Shown: piece after piece, positions 1 through 5,742 of the stretch
How positions within the stretch are numbered: the stretch's first letter is position 1
How the letters are laid out: each line of letters opens with the position of its first letter
NCBI GenBank assembly: GCA_964632365.1
Contig: CAZWDR010000084.1
Coordinates: 1 to 11,953, forward strand
Origin: ZC4RG30 sp964632365
GTDB lineage: Bacteria > Pseudomonadota > Gammaproteobacteria > Steroidobacterales > Steroidobacteraceae
Direction of reading: 5' to 3'
Length of the DNA: 11,953 nt
Made by a program: the position numbers and the translations under genes
The notes under the pieces: generated by a model
Database searches by the model: none
Told to the model about the DNA's origin: nothing
The model's input: only the letters and a program-made list of their open reading frames with translations

Positions 1-91
1 GTTGTCCTACACATTCCAATCCAAATAACAACCCTGCCTCCCGCAAAACGGTTAGACTGCCCTTTGATCGTCGTCCGTCCGTTCATGCATC

Positions 92-109
92 AGCGCCAGG
101 AAAGGCGCT
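92..109 (+). other. Hairpin in leader of the RNA-binding protein gene
   Basis: Inverted repeat AGCGCC / GGCGCT around a 6-nt AGGAAA loop. It lies in the 238-bp stretch before the RRM gene, which otherwise shows no convincing gene or clear sigma-70 promoter. Genes for glycine-rich RRM proteins are often cold-inducible with long leaders, so a structured 5' UTR is plausible, but this short hairpin alone does not prove it. Confidence 0.25.
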
Positions 110-238
110 TCCGCTCGAGCCGAAACGCCTGCCGATCAGGTGTCAGGTTGCTGGATCGTCTTCTGCCGTCGTGTGAGCGGCTCTCTACGACCCGTGTCCC
201 TGCCATTTATCAACAACTGTCATAGAGAGAAGAGTTAC

Positions 239-601
239 ATGGCCAAGATTTATGTCGGCAATCTGCCGTTCAACGCTACCGAAGACCAGGTCCGCGCGCT
301 GTTTGCACAGCACGGCACGGTCGAGTCGGTTGCCCTCCCGAGCGATCGCGAGACGGGCCGCCCGCGCGGCTTCGGTTTCGTCGAAATGAGCAGCGCCGAT
401 GCGGCGCGCGCCATCCAGGCCGTCAACGGCAAGGATCTCGGCGGTCGTCCCCTGCGCGTCAACGAGGCGCAGGACAAGCCCCGCACCGGCGGCGGTGGTG
501 GCGGCGGCGGTAGCCGCGGCGGCTACGGCGGCGGCGGTGGTGGCGGCAATCGCGGCGGCGGCTACGGCGGCGGCGGTGGCGGCGGCGGAAACCGCTGGTA
601 A
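239..601 (+). CDS. Glycine-rich RRM RNA-binding protein
   Basis: A 120-residue cytoplasmic RNA-binding protein with one RNA recognition motif. The start MAKIYVGNLPF is the canonical start of this bacterial family. RNP2 (IYVGNL) is at about residues 4-9 and RNP1 (RGFGFVEM) at 43-50, the aromatic residues that stack on RNA bases. From about residue 84 the protein is an almost pure Gly tail with Arg, Tyr and Asn interspersed (RGG/YGG style), ending NRW. An open frame continues upstream to a GTG at 140, but the purine-rich AGAGAGAAGAG just before the ATG at 239 and the family start favour 239. Members of this family in proteobacteria and cyanobacteria are thought to act as RNA chaperones, often cold-induced. 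Target RNAs here are unknown. A terminator follows directly, so the gene is probably monocistronic. Family assignment is very secure, physiological role is inference. Confidence 0.95.
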   Translation: MAKIYVGNLPFNATEDQVRALFAQHGTVESVALPSDRETGRPRGFGFVEMSSADAARAIQAVNGKDLGGRPLRVNEAQDKPRTGGGGGGGGSRGGYGGGGGGGNRGGGYGGGGGGGGNRW

Positions 602-612
602 CAGCCAAACAG

Positions 613-642
613 ACGGGCCGGCAAAACCGGCCCGTTTGCTTT
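613..642 (+). terminator. Rho-independent terminator after RRM gene
   Basis: Perfect 9-bp stem ACGGGCCGG / CCGGCCCGT around a CAAAA loop, followed by TTTGCTTT. It begins 11 bases after the stop codon and separates the RRM gene from the next three-gene cluster. Confidence 0.85.
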
Positions 643-674
643 ATCGGGCAACCGCCGTACCGGGGAGGCAGTCG

Positions 675-899
675 ATGGCCAAAGTGAATTTCAAGCAGCA
701 GAAGCGGCAGCGTGAGAACGCCCGCAAGCAGCGCCAGACCGAGCGCCTTTCGCGCCGTGGCGAAAAGCCGGCGGGCGACGAGGCCGCGGCGCTGGCCGGG
801 GGCGCTGTGCCCGCGACCGAGACCGAGACCGAGACCGCGACCGAAACTGAGGGCGAGACGCCCGCCACGGCTGCCCAGCCAGCCAGTGCGGCGACGTGA
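675..899 (+). CDS. Small basic, Thr/Glu-repeat hypothetical protein
   Basis: A 74-residue protein with two halves. The first (about residues 1-34) is very basic (MAKVNFKQQKRQRENARKQR...), rich in Lys, Arg and Gln and likely a single helix that could bind nucleic acid. The second is an acidic, Thr/Glu/Ala-rich tail encoded partly by tandem GACCGA-type hexamers (TETETETATETE). The start is set by GGGGAGG at 662-668. The stop overlaps the GTG start of the next gene (GTGA), indicating translational coupling. Small proteins beginning KVNFKxQKRQ are, to my recollection, conserved but uncharacterised in beta- and gammaproteobacteria. No function can be assigned. An RNA- or ribosome-associated role is only a guess from charge and from the neighbouring RRM gene. 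Confidence 0.75.
   Translation: MAKVNFKQQKRQRENARKQRQTERLSRRGEKPAGDEAAALAGGAVPATETETETATETEGETPATAAQPASAAT
815..850 (+). repeat. Tandem hexamer repeat inside the small basic gene
   Basis: Six consecutive 6-bp units based on GACCGA: three exact, then GACCGC, GACCGA and a degenerate AACTGA. They encode alternating Thr-Glu/Ala. In-frame hexamers allow length change without frameshift, so copy number may vary between strains. Confidence 0.8.
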
Positions 900-1309
900 G
901 CCGCCCCGCGCGCTTCACGCTGCCGGGCAACAGCCGCGAGCGGCTGCGATTCGAACAGAAACAGGCCGCGCCGCTGGCGCAGCTCTACCCACAACTTTCG
1001 GAGGTGCGCGTCGAGTTCGACTTCGACGATGGCACCGACACACCCCCCTCGCTGCAGACGTTCAGCCATTTTCCGGCGGCGCGCAGCCTGTTCCGCTATC
1101 CATGTCCCTGCCACAGCTGTGACGGGGAATTCGATCTCACCGGTCCGATCGCAACTCTCGCCGGCGCCGTGAAACGCAACCCCCGGGTTCAGCGCCTCAC
1201 GGTCATCTGCCCTGGCCAGCGCCTCGAGGCGCACCAGCAGAAGTCCGCCTGCCCGATCCGCGCGACGATCAACCTCAGCGCCTCGGCGCACACCGGAGAA
1301 GCACGATGA
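896..1309 (+). CDS. Conserved hypothetical protein, probable zinc-binding Cys motif
   Basis: A 137-residue soluble protein starting with GTG that overlaps the previous stop (GTGA). It has no signal peptide or membrane segment. The most telling part is CPCHSCDGEFDL at residues 70-81, with further cysteines at 105 and 119 (SACPI). Five cysteines, three of them closely spaced, suggest a structural zinc site. An acidic strand-like segment (VRVEFDFDDGTDTP) precedes it. The stop overlaps the ATG of the following gene (ATGA), so the three genes 675-1578 behave as one translationally coupled cluster. I do not recognise a named domain. Codon use fits the rest of the chromosome, so this is ordinary core-type DNA rather than an obvious import. 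Function unknown. Confidence 0.8.
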   Translation: MSRPARFTLPGNSRERLRFEQKQAAPLAQLYPQLSEVRVEFDFDDGTDTPPSLQTFSHFPAARSLFRYPCPCHSCDGEFDLTGPIATLAGAVKRNPRVQRLTVICPGQRLEAHQQKSACPIRATINLSASAHTGEAR

Positions 1310-1578
1310 TGCCCACCAACACCGACTACGCCCAGGACCTGCGCGCCCAGCTCGAACGCCGGCGGCTCGAAGCCGAGCAGGTGCGCCACCAGGCGCTGCT
1401 CGACCAGCGCGCCTTCGACAGCCCGCCCGATACACGCGTGCGCGTGTGGGAGCGACTGCATCAGCTGCGCCTGCCGAAGGATCCCGGCCACGCCGTGCTG
1501 GCGCGCGTCGCAGAGCAGACCGGTCTTGCGCTGTCCGACGTGCAGGAAGTGCAACGCCAGCGCGCGCAGGCGGGCTGA
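1306..1578 (+). CDS. Small hypothetical protein (90 aa), third gene of coupled cluster
   Basis: A 90-residue soluble, charged, mostly helical protein. Residues 12-35 (LRAQLERRRLEAEQVRHQALLDQR) look like an amphipathic helix or short coiled coil. The C-terminal half (HAVLARVAEQTGLALSDVQEV) resembles a small helix-turn-helix-like or helical pair. Two in-frame ATGs lie at 1306 and 1309; the first overlaps the previous stop as ATGA, the usual coupling arrangement, so I use it. No catalytic or metal-binding residues stand out. No family is recognised and no function is assigned. Confidence 0.7.
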   Translation: MMPTNTDYAQDLRAQLERRRLEAEQVRHQALLDQRAFDSPPDTRVRVWERLHQLRLPKDPGHAVLARVAEQTGLALSDVQEVQRQRAQAG

Positions 1579-1586
1579 TCCATTCG

Positions 1587-1608
1587 CGCCGGCCTGCGGC
1601 CGGCGTTC
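1587..1608 (+). terminator. GC-rich hairpin after the three-gene cluster (weak terminator)
   Basis: Perfect 8-bp stem CGCCGGCC / GGCCGGCG with a TGC loop, 8 bases after the stop at 1578, followed only by TTC. The stem is strong but the U-tract is poor, so termination is probably partial or Rho-assisted. Confidence 0.4.
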
Positions 1609-1621
1609 AGGATGCCTGCGA

Positions 1622-1627
1622 TATAAT
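1622..1627 (+). promoter_or_regulatory. Candidate -10 box for PEBP gene
   Basis: An exact TATAAT sits in GC-rich surroundings 43 bases before the ATG at 1671. The region 17 bp upstream is GCCGGC, part of the hairpin, so no -35 box is recognisable. Rated on the -10 match and position alone. Confidence 0.4.
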
Positions 1628-1670
1628 TTTGCGCGGGTTCATCCAACCATCAGGACGAGGGGGATTCTTC

Positions 1671-2429
1671 ATGAAAGCCAGGTTCAATTTGGGCGCAGCA
1701 CTGCTGACGCTGTGCGCGTTCGGACTCACTGCCCAGGCGGCGCAGCCCGGCGGTGGCGCAGGCGGACCGCCGCGCGGCGGCGGTGGTGGTGGACTGGTGC
1801 CGATGCTCGTTGAAAGCAATGCCTTCCCCGACGGTGGCATCGCGCCGCTGAAGTTCTCCTTCTACGGTTCGAACACGCAGCCTGACTTCAAGATCAGCAA
1901 CGTGCCCGAGACCGCGCAGACCTTCGCGATCATCATGCATGACCTCGATGTCGCGATGGGTGGCAACACCGACGACGTGCTGCACTGGGTGGCCTACAAC
2001 ATCCCCGCCACCAAGCCGGTGACGCAGATCGAGGAAGGCAAGCTGCCCGAGGGTTCCGCGCAGGGTCGCGGCATCCGCGGCAACGGCTACATGGGCATGG
2101 GCGCGCCGAACGGTCCGCGCTACCACCACTATGTGTTCGAGTTCTATGCGCTGAACTCCAAGCTCGACCTGCCCGAGACCGCCGGCCGTCCCGAGCTGCT
2201 CGAGGCAATGAAGGGCAAGGTGGTCGGCAAGGCCGCCTATGTCGCGCGCTTCCGCAATGACACCAATGCCACGCCGGCCGGTGGCGGCATGGGTGGCCCG
2301 CCGCGTGGCGGCCCTGGCGCCGGTGCACCCGGTGCGGGTGGCCCCGGTGGTCCCGGTGCCGGTGCACCGCGCGGTGGTCCGGGTGCCGGCGCGCCTGGCG
2401 CCGGCGGACCGCAGCGTCCCGCGCAGTAA
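1671..2429 (+). CDS. Secreted PEBP-family (YbhB/Raf-kinase-inhibitor-like) protein
   Basis: A 252-residue exported protein. Residues 1-23 form a Sec signal peptide ending AQA. A Gly/Pro-rich linker (about 24-41) leads into a phosphatidylethanolamine-binding-protein fold (about 42-197). Family landmarks are the ligand-pocket segment with MHDLDV (89-94), LHWVAYNIP (104-112) and the GxGYxGxGAPNGPRYHHYVFEFYAL-type block around 137-161. The last 50 residues are a second low-complexity tail rich in Gly, Pro and Ala (GAPGAGGPGGPGAG-type), which ordinary YbhB/YbcL proteins of about 160-180 residues lack. The start ATG at 1671 follows a GACGAGGGGGA ribosome-binding site. Bacterial PEBP proteins bind anionic or phospho-ligands, but their physiological role is poorly defined. 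Location is periplasmic or extracellular by inference from the signal peptide. Confidence 0.92.
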   Translation: MKARFNLGAALLTLCAFGLTAQAAQPGGGAGGPPRGGGGGGLVPMLVESNAFPDGGIAPLKFSFYGSNTQPDFKISNVPETAQTFAIIMHDLDVAMGGNTDDVLHWVAYNIPATKPVTQIEEGKLPEGSAQGRGIRGNGYMGMGAPNGPRYHHYVFEFYALNSKLDLPETAGRPELLEAMKGKVVGKAAYVARFRNDTNATPAGGGMGGPPRGGPGAGAPGAGGPGGPGAGAPRGGPGAGAPGAGGPQRPAQ

Positions 2430-2454
2430 GCGTCCGCGCAACGCGCTGACCAGC

Positions 2455-2490
2455 ATCCCGCCGCGAGCCGATCGCGGCGGGATTTTTTTT
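2455..2490 (+). terminator. Strong terminator between convergent PEBP and TonB-receptor genes
   Basis: Perfect 11-bp stem TCCCGCCGCGA / TCGCGGCGGGA with loop GCCGA, followed by eight T on the plus strand. It terminates the PEBP gene. The same hairpin begins right after the stop of the convergent receptor gene at 2493, but on that strand it lacks a trailing U-run, so it is efficient mainly in the plus direction. Confidence 0.92.
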
Positions 2491-2492
2491 GC

Positions 2493-5401
2493 TCAGAACG
2501 TCTTGCGCAGCGACAGCGACACGGTCCGCCCCAGCGCATTGAGCAGGTAGGGCTGGTAGCGCAGCGGCGTTTCGCCCGCGTCATCGTGCACGCGCTGCTT
2601 CGCGTCGAACAGGTTCTCCACGCTCAGCGACACGCGCGATCCCTTCAGCGCGCCGGTGCTGTCGAACACCGTGCCGAGATCCGCGAAGGCGGAAACATCC
2701 AGCCGCAGCAGCGGATCGAACACCAGCGTGTTCCGCGCATCGCTGGTGCCGGTGACGATGCGCGAGCGGCTCTTCCAGTTCACCGTCGCCTGCAGGCCGG
2801 TGCCGTTGTACGCGGTGCCGATTCGCGACTGCACGCTGTGGCGCGACTGACCAGTGCCGGAGCCGGCGCCGCCGGAGAGCAGGTCCTGCTCCGGCAGACC
2901 TGCGCGCGCAAGGCGCCGATTGGCGAGCTGCCAGGTGTGCGTGACATTGGCGTTGAACCGCCAGCCGGCGCCGGCCAGGTCCTCGGCGCCGCTGCCGTCG
3001 AGGAAGATGATCGGCTGTCCCTGCACCATCTGCGTCGTCTGTGGTGCCGCGGACCGCGCGCCGCCGAAGGTGCGACGGAAGTTGCCACCCCAGCGCAGCT
3101 GCGAGGTCTCGCTGCGCGCGAACGACACCAGCCGCGCGTCGATCTCCACCAGCCGGCCGTCGGCGTCACGGCGGTACCGGTCGGGGAAGGCCAGCTGCAC
3201 ATCCTCGCTGACCGCCGGCAGCGGCGACACCGCATCGCGCCCGATGGTGCGCTGGAACTCGGCATTCACCAGCAGGTCGGTCGCGGCCAGGGGCCGCAGC
3301 GTCATGCCGATGCGCGTGCCGCGCCGCTGCTCCACATCAAGATCCGGATTGCCGCCGGTGATGTATCGCACCAGCACCGTTTCCTGGCGCACGAAGTCGT
3401 AGGTGCGGAAATCATCCAGCGTCACCAGCGGGTTGGTCAGTGATTCCGGCTGCGGCGCGACCTTCTCGTGGTTCATCGCCACGCGCAGTGTGAAGCGGTT
3501 GCCGAACCGCCAGTTGAGGCCATACCCATAGTCGAACAGCGTGCCCACCGCCGTCACATCGCGCGCGCTGCCAGACAGTTCCGCGCCCATGCCGAAGGAC
3601 TGCGGCTGCGGCTTGCCCAGCAGCGGCACCTGCAGCGACGCGAACGCCATCTCGTCGCGGCGGCTGCGATGGCTGCGGATCAGCGTCGTGCCGGTGGTGC
3701 GCGAGCTCTGCCCGCTGTCGCGGGCCTCGCCGCGGAACGACAGCGTCGCGTTCCCCGCCGGCAGCTTGTACACCGTGCCGGCCACCTGCAGCTGCAGGGC
3801 GGCATTGTGGTTGCGCGAGCGGGCGTGGTCCTGCATCAGGTCGGCCAGCAGCTCCGGAGGCAGCGGCGCGAACGGATTCAGCGTGCCGGCATCGATCGCC
3901 GCCTGCAGCGCGGTGGTGTCCAGCCGCCGGTCGATCAGTGAGTTGGTCTGGCGCCAGGTGTATGAGCCACTGCCCATCACGCGCCAGCGCCCGAGCTGTG
4001 TGTTCACATTGACCGAGGCGTTCAGGAACCAGGGATTGGCGGTCTGGCGCAGCGGCGCGCCCAGATGGCGTGCAACCGCCACATCGGTGGTGAACGGCGA
4101 GTACGGCGACGTCGCCGGCACATGCAGCAACGCGGTGGGCGCACCGGTGAATCCGGTCGACTCGCTGCGCTCCGCATTGAAGTTCATGTTCAGGAAGGTG
4201 TTGCGCGGCAAGGGCAGCGACAGGTTGCCGTTCAGGCCGAAGCTGTACTGGTCCTGCACCAGCGTGCGATAGCGCGACAGGTCGCTGGTGTTGCCGAGAT
4301 TGGCCCGCGGCATGAAGTCATCGAGGGTGGGCGTCGCAGTGCCCACCGGCACACCCAGCAGCGTCACCGGCGTTCCGGCCATCGCGCTCAGCGCCGGATC
4401 CACCTCGCCACCGGCCATCGGCCACGACACCACATTGCCGACGAGGTCATACGGGATGAACCCGGCCGGCTGCGTCTGCACATCGCGATGCGCCTCGAGC
4501 AGCGGCTCGGTCTTCGCCGCACGGAACGACAGGTTGCGGAAGAAGTTGCCATCCACGCGGGTCAGGTTGAAGTTCGCCTGCGTGCTGAAGCCGCGCCCCG
4601 CGGTGGCGCCGCGCACTGTGCCATTCACCAGGCCCTGCCGGTACGCATTCTTCAGCGTCACATTGATCACGCGCCGCGTCGGGCTGTATCCCAGTGCGGC
4701 GGCCGCCTGCGGCGGCAGCACCTGGATCGACGCCACGGATTCAGAGGGCAGCTCGTTCACGCTGCTGATGCCATTCGCCGGCCGCCCGTTGATCAGGATC
4801 ACCGGCCCTTCTTCGGTGTTGTCCACGTCGGGCGCGACCTGCGCGAGCAGATCGCCCACCGTGTTCGCGCCATAGGCGGCCATCGCGGCCTCGTCGATCT
4901 CGGACTCGGCATACAGGCCTTCGACCAGACGACCGTCGGTGCCGTAGACGACGACTTCTTCGAGTTCGAAGAGGGCTTCATCGGATGCGGCTGTGCCCGA
5001 AGCGTCGGCGGGCGTGGGCGTGGGCGNNNNNNNNNNNNNNNNNNNNNNNNNNNNNNNNNNNNNNNNNNNNNNNNNNNNNNNNNNNNNNNNNNNNNNNNNN
5101 NNNNNNNNNNNNNNNNNNNNNNNNNNAGGGCTTCATCGGATGCGGCTGTGCCCGAAGCGTCGGCGGGCGTGGGCGTGGGCGCGGGCGTGGGCGTAGGCGT
5201 GGGCGCGGGCGTGCGCGTGGGCGCGGGTGAGGGCGCGGGTGAGGGCGCGGCGCTAAGGGTCTCTGCGGCGTTCGTTCCAGAGTCCGGTCCAGAGTCCGGC
5301 CCGGAGTCAGCAGGCGTCGCGGCAGGAAGAACATGCGGCGCCGCGGATACACAGGCGCAGGCAAACATCGCGACGAGGCGCCAGCTGCTTCGGAAATCCA
5401 T
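2493..5401 (-). CDS. TonB-dependent outer-membrane receptor (interrupted by assembly gap)
   Basis: An outer-membrane beta-barrel transporter energised by TonB. Read across the gap after merging the 55-bp overlapping ends, it is 917 residues. Order: signal peptide (about 1-28), Pro/Thr-rich spacer (about 52-79, PAPTPTP-type), a likely TonB box within ELEEVVVYG (95-102), a plug domain with ILINGRPANGISSVNELP and VLPPQAAAALGYSPTRRVINV, then a barrel ending in ENLFDAKQRV...LSLRKTF with the usual terminal Phe. Start ATG at 5401 follows AAAAGGA. A tandem paralogue lies just upstream at 5743-8427, closely similar throughout. An ECF-type promoter precedes the gene. The VLPxxxAxxxGYxPxRRVINxxLK plug signature is, from memory, typical of a sphingomonad/xanthomonad receptor group of unknown substrate. 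Substrate here cannot be told from sequence. Taken literally the N block puts the two halves in different frames; this is an assembly artefact, not a frameshift. Confidence 0.9.
4972..5026 (+). repeat. 55-bp contig-end duplicate, left copy
   Basis: These 55 bases, ending exactly at the N gap, are identical to 5127-5181, which begin exactly after the gap. Both encode (minus strand) PTPTPADASGTAASDEA. Position flush with the gap on both sides indicates overlapping contig ends rather than a biological repeat. Confidence 0.9.
5027..5126. other. Assembly gap of 100 N, probably artefactual
   Basis: Exactly 100 N, the conventional length for a gap of unknown size. Flanked by the identical 55-bp ends. 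Deleting the N block plus one 55-bp copy (155 bases) changes the frame by exactly the amount needed to join both halves of the receptor gene. Confidence 0.95.
5127..5181 (+). repeat. 55-bp contig-end duplicate, right copy
   Basis: Identical to 4972-5026; the match ends at 5181, where the left contig runs into N. See the left copy. Confidence 0.9.
5166..5250 (+). repeat. Degenerate GGGCGT/GGGCGC hexamer tract (Pro/Thr/Ala spacer)
   Basis: Tandem degenerate 6-bp units (GGGCGT, GGGCGC, GGGTGA) that encode, on the minus strand, the PSPAPSPAPTRTPAPTPTP-type spacer of the receptor. The repetitiveness explains why the assembler broke here. The true repeat number could differ from what is shown. Confidence 0.8.
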
Positions 5402-5481
5402 TCCGCGTTCCTTTTCTTGTTGTCAGTCCGTTGCCAGATCAACTGCGCGCCGCGGTAAAAAAACCGATGGGCTGCGCGCAT

Positions 5482-5509
5482 TCTGACGAGCGGGCCGGAG
5501 AAAAGTTAC
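5482..5509 (-). promoter_or_regulatory. ECF-sigma-type promoter of receptor at 2493-5401
   Basis: On the minus strand GTAACTT (5509-5503), 14 bases, then CGTCAGA (5488-5482), which gives AAC-N16-CGTC. AAC at -35 and CGTC at -10 are hallmarks of many ECF sigma factor promoters. The element recurs with identical boxes and spacing before the paralogous receptor. It lies about 80 bases before the ATG. Confidence 0.65.
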
Positions 5510-5592
5510 GGGGAAATGCGCTTCATGACGCAAATTTGTGGCGGGGGTGGGACGGACGATCGAGGGGGACGTGTGGGGGAGCTGCGCCCGAC

Positions 5593-5610
5593 ATACCAAC
5601 CAGTCGGTAT
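5593..5610. promoter_or_regulatory. Candidate TetR-family operator
   Basis: An 18-bp imperfect dyad, ATACCAACCAGTCGGTAT, with 14 of 18 positions symmetric. It resembles the ACCGACyrGTCGGT-type palindromes bound by many TetR-family repressors. It lies about 85 bp upstream of the receptor's -35 box, and no regulator gene is nearby. Could be a functional operator or a relic of a lost gene. Confidence 0.4.
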
Positions 5611-5742
5611 TCTTGCCGGCACGGAAGCACACGTCCCCGTTGAGGCCGGCCAGGTGAACCGGGCGCCTACCGCTGACGTCTCAGCGGCCGCGGGGCAACG
5701 CCGGGCTCGCAACGCACGACCGCCGCGCCACGCTTCCGCCCC

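Larger units (their letters stand above)
5402..5742. other. Intergenic region between the two TonB receptors
   Basis: 341 bp with no supported gene. From the left it holds the ribosome-binding site of the downstream receptor, a small hairpin with arms CGGT/ACCG around a T/A run (5453-5466), the ECF-like promoter (5482-5509), a TetR-like dyad (5593-5610), and a 7-bp hairpin CCGCTGA-CGTC-TCAGCGG (5670-5687) downstream of the upstream receptor's stop. That last hairpin has no U-run, so read-through from receptor 2 into receptor 1 cannot be excluded. Confidence 0.7.

Noticed and set aside
487..600. Gly-rich codon repeats in the RRM gene as a satellite or CRISPR-like array
   Set aside because: The repeats are in frame and encode the RGG/YGG tail usual for this family; no spacers.
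641..1435. Long minus-strand open frames opposite the small-gene cluster, and similar long frames opposite the receptors, Fic and PspC genes
   Set aside because: They are antisense shadows of high-GC coding DNA: Arg/Ala/His-rich composition, no ribosome-binding sites, no domain-like sequence.
4972..5181. A biological 55-bp direct repeat or target-site duplication around an inserted element
   Set aside because: Both copies end exactly at the N boundaries and removing one restores the reading frame, which fits contig-end overlap better than insertion.
4799..5401. The receptor gene near 5000 as a frameshifted pseudogene or as two separate genes
   Set aside because: The apparent frame change depends on the arbitrary 100-N length. 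Merging the identical 55-bp ends restores a single frame with signal peptide, TonB box and barrel.
5670..5687. Hairpin CCGCTGA-CGTC-TCAGCGG as the terminator of the upstream receptor
   Set aside because: It is followed on the minus strand by TAGGCGC with no U-run, so it is not a convincing intrinsic terminator.
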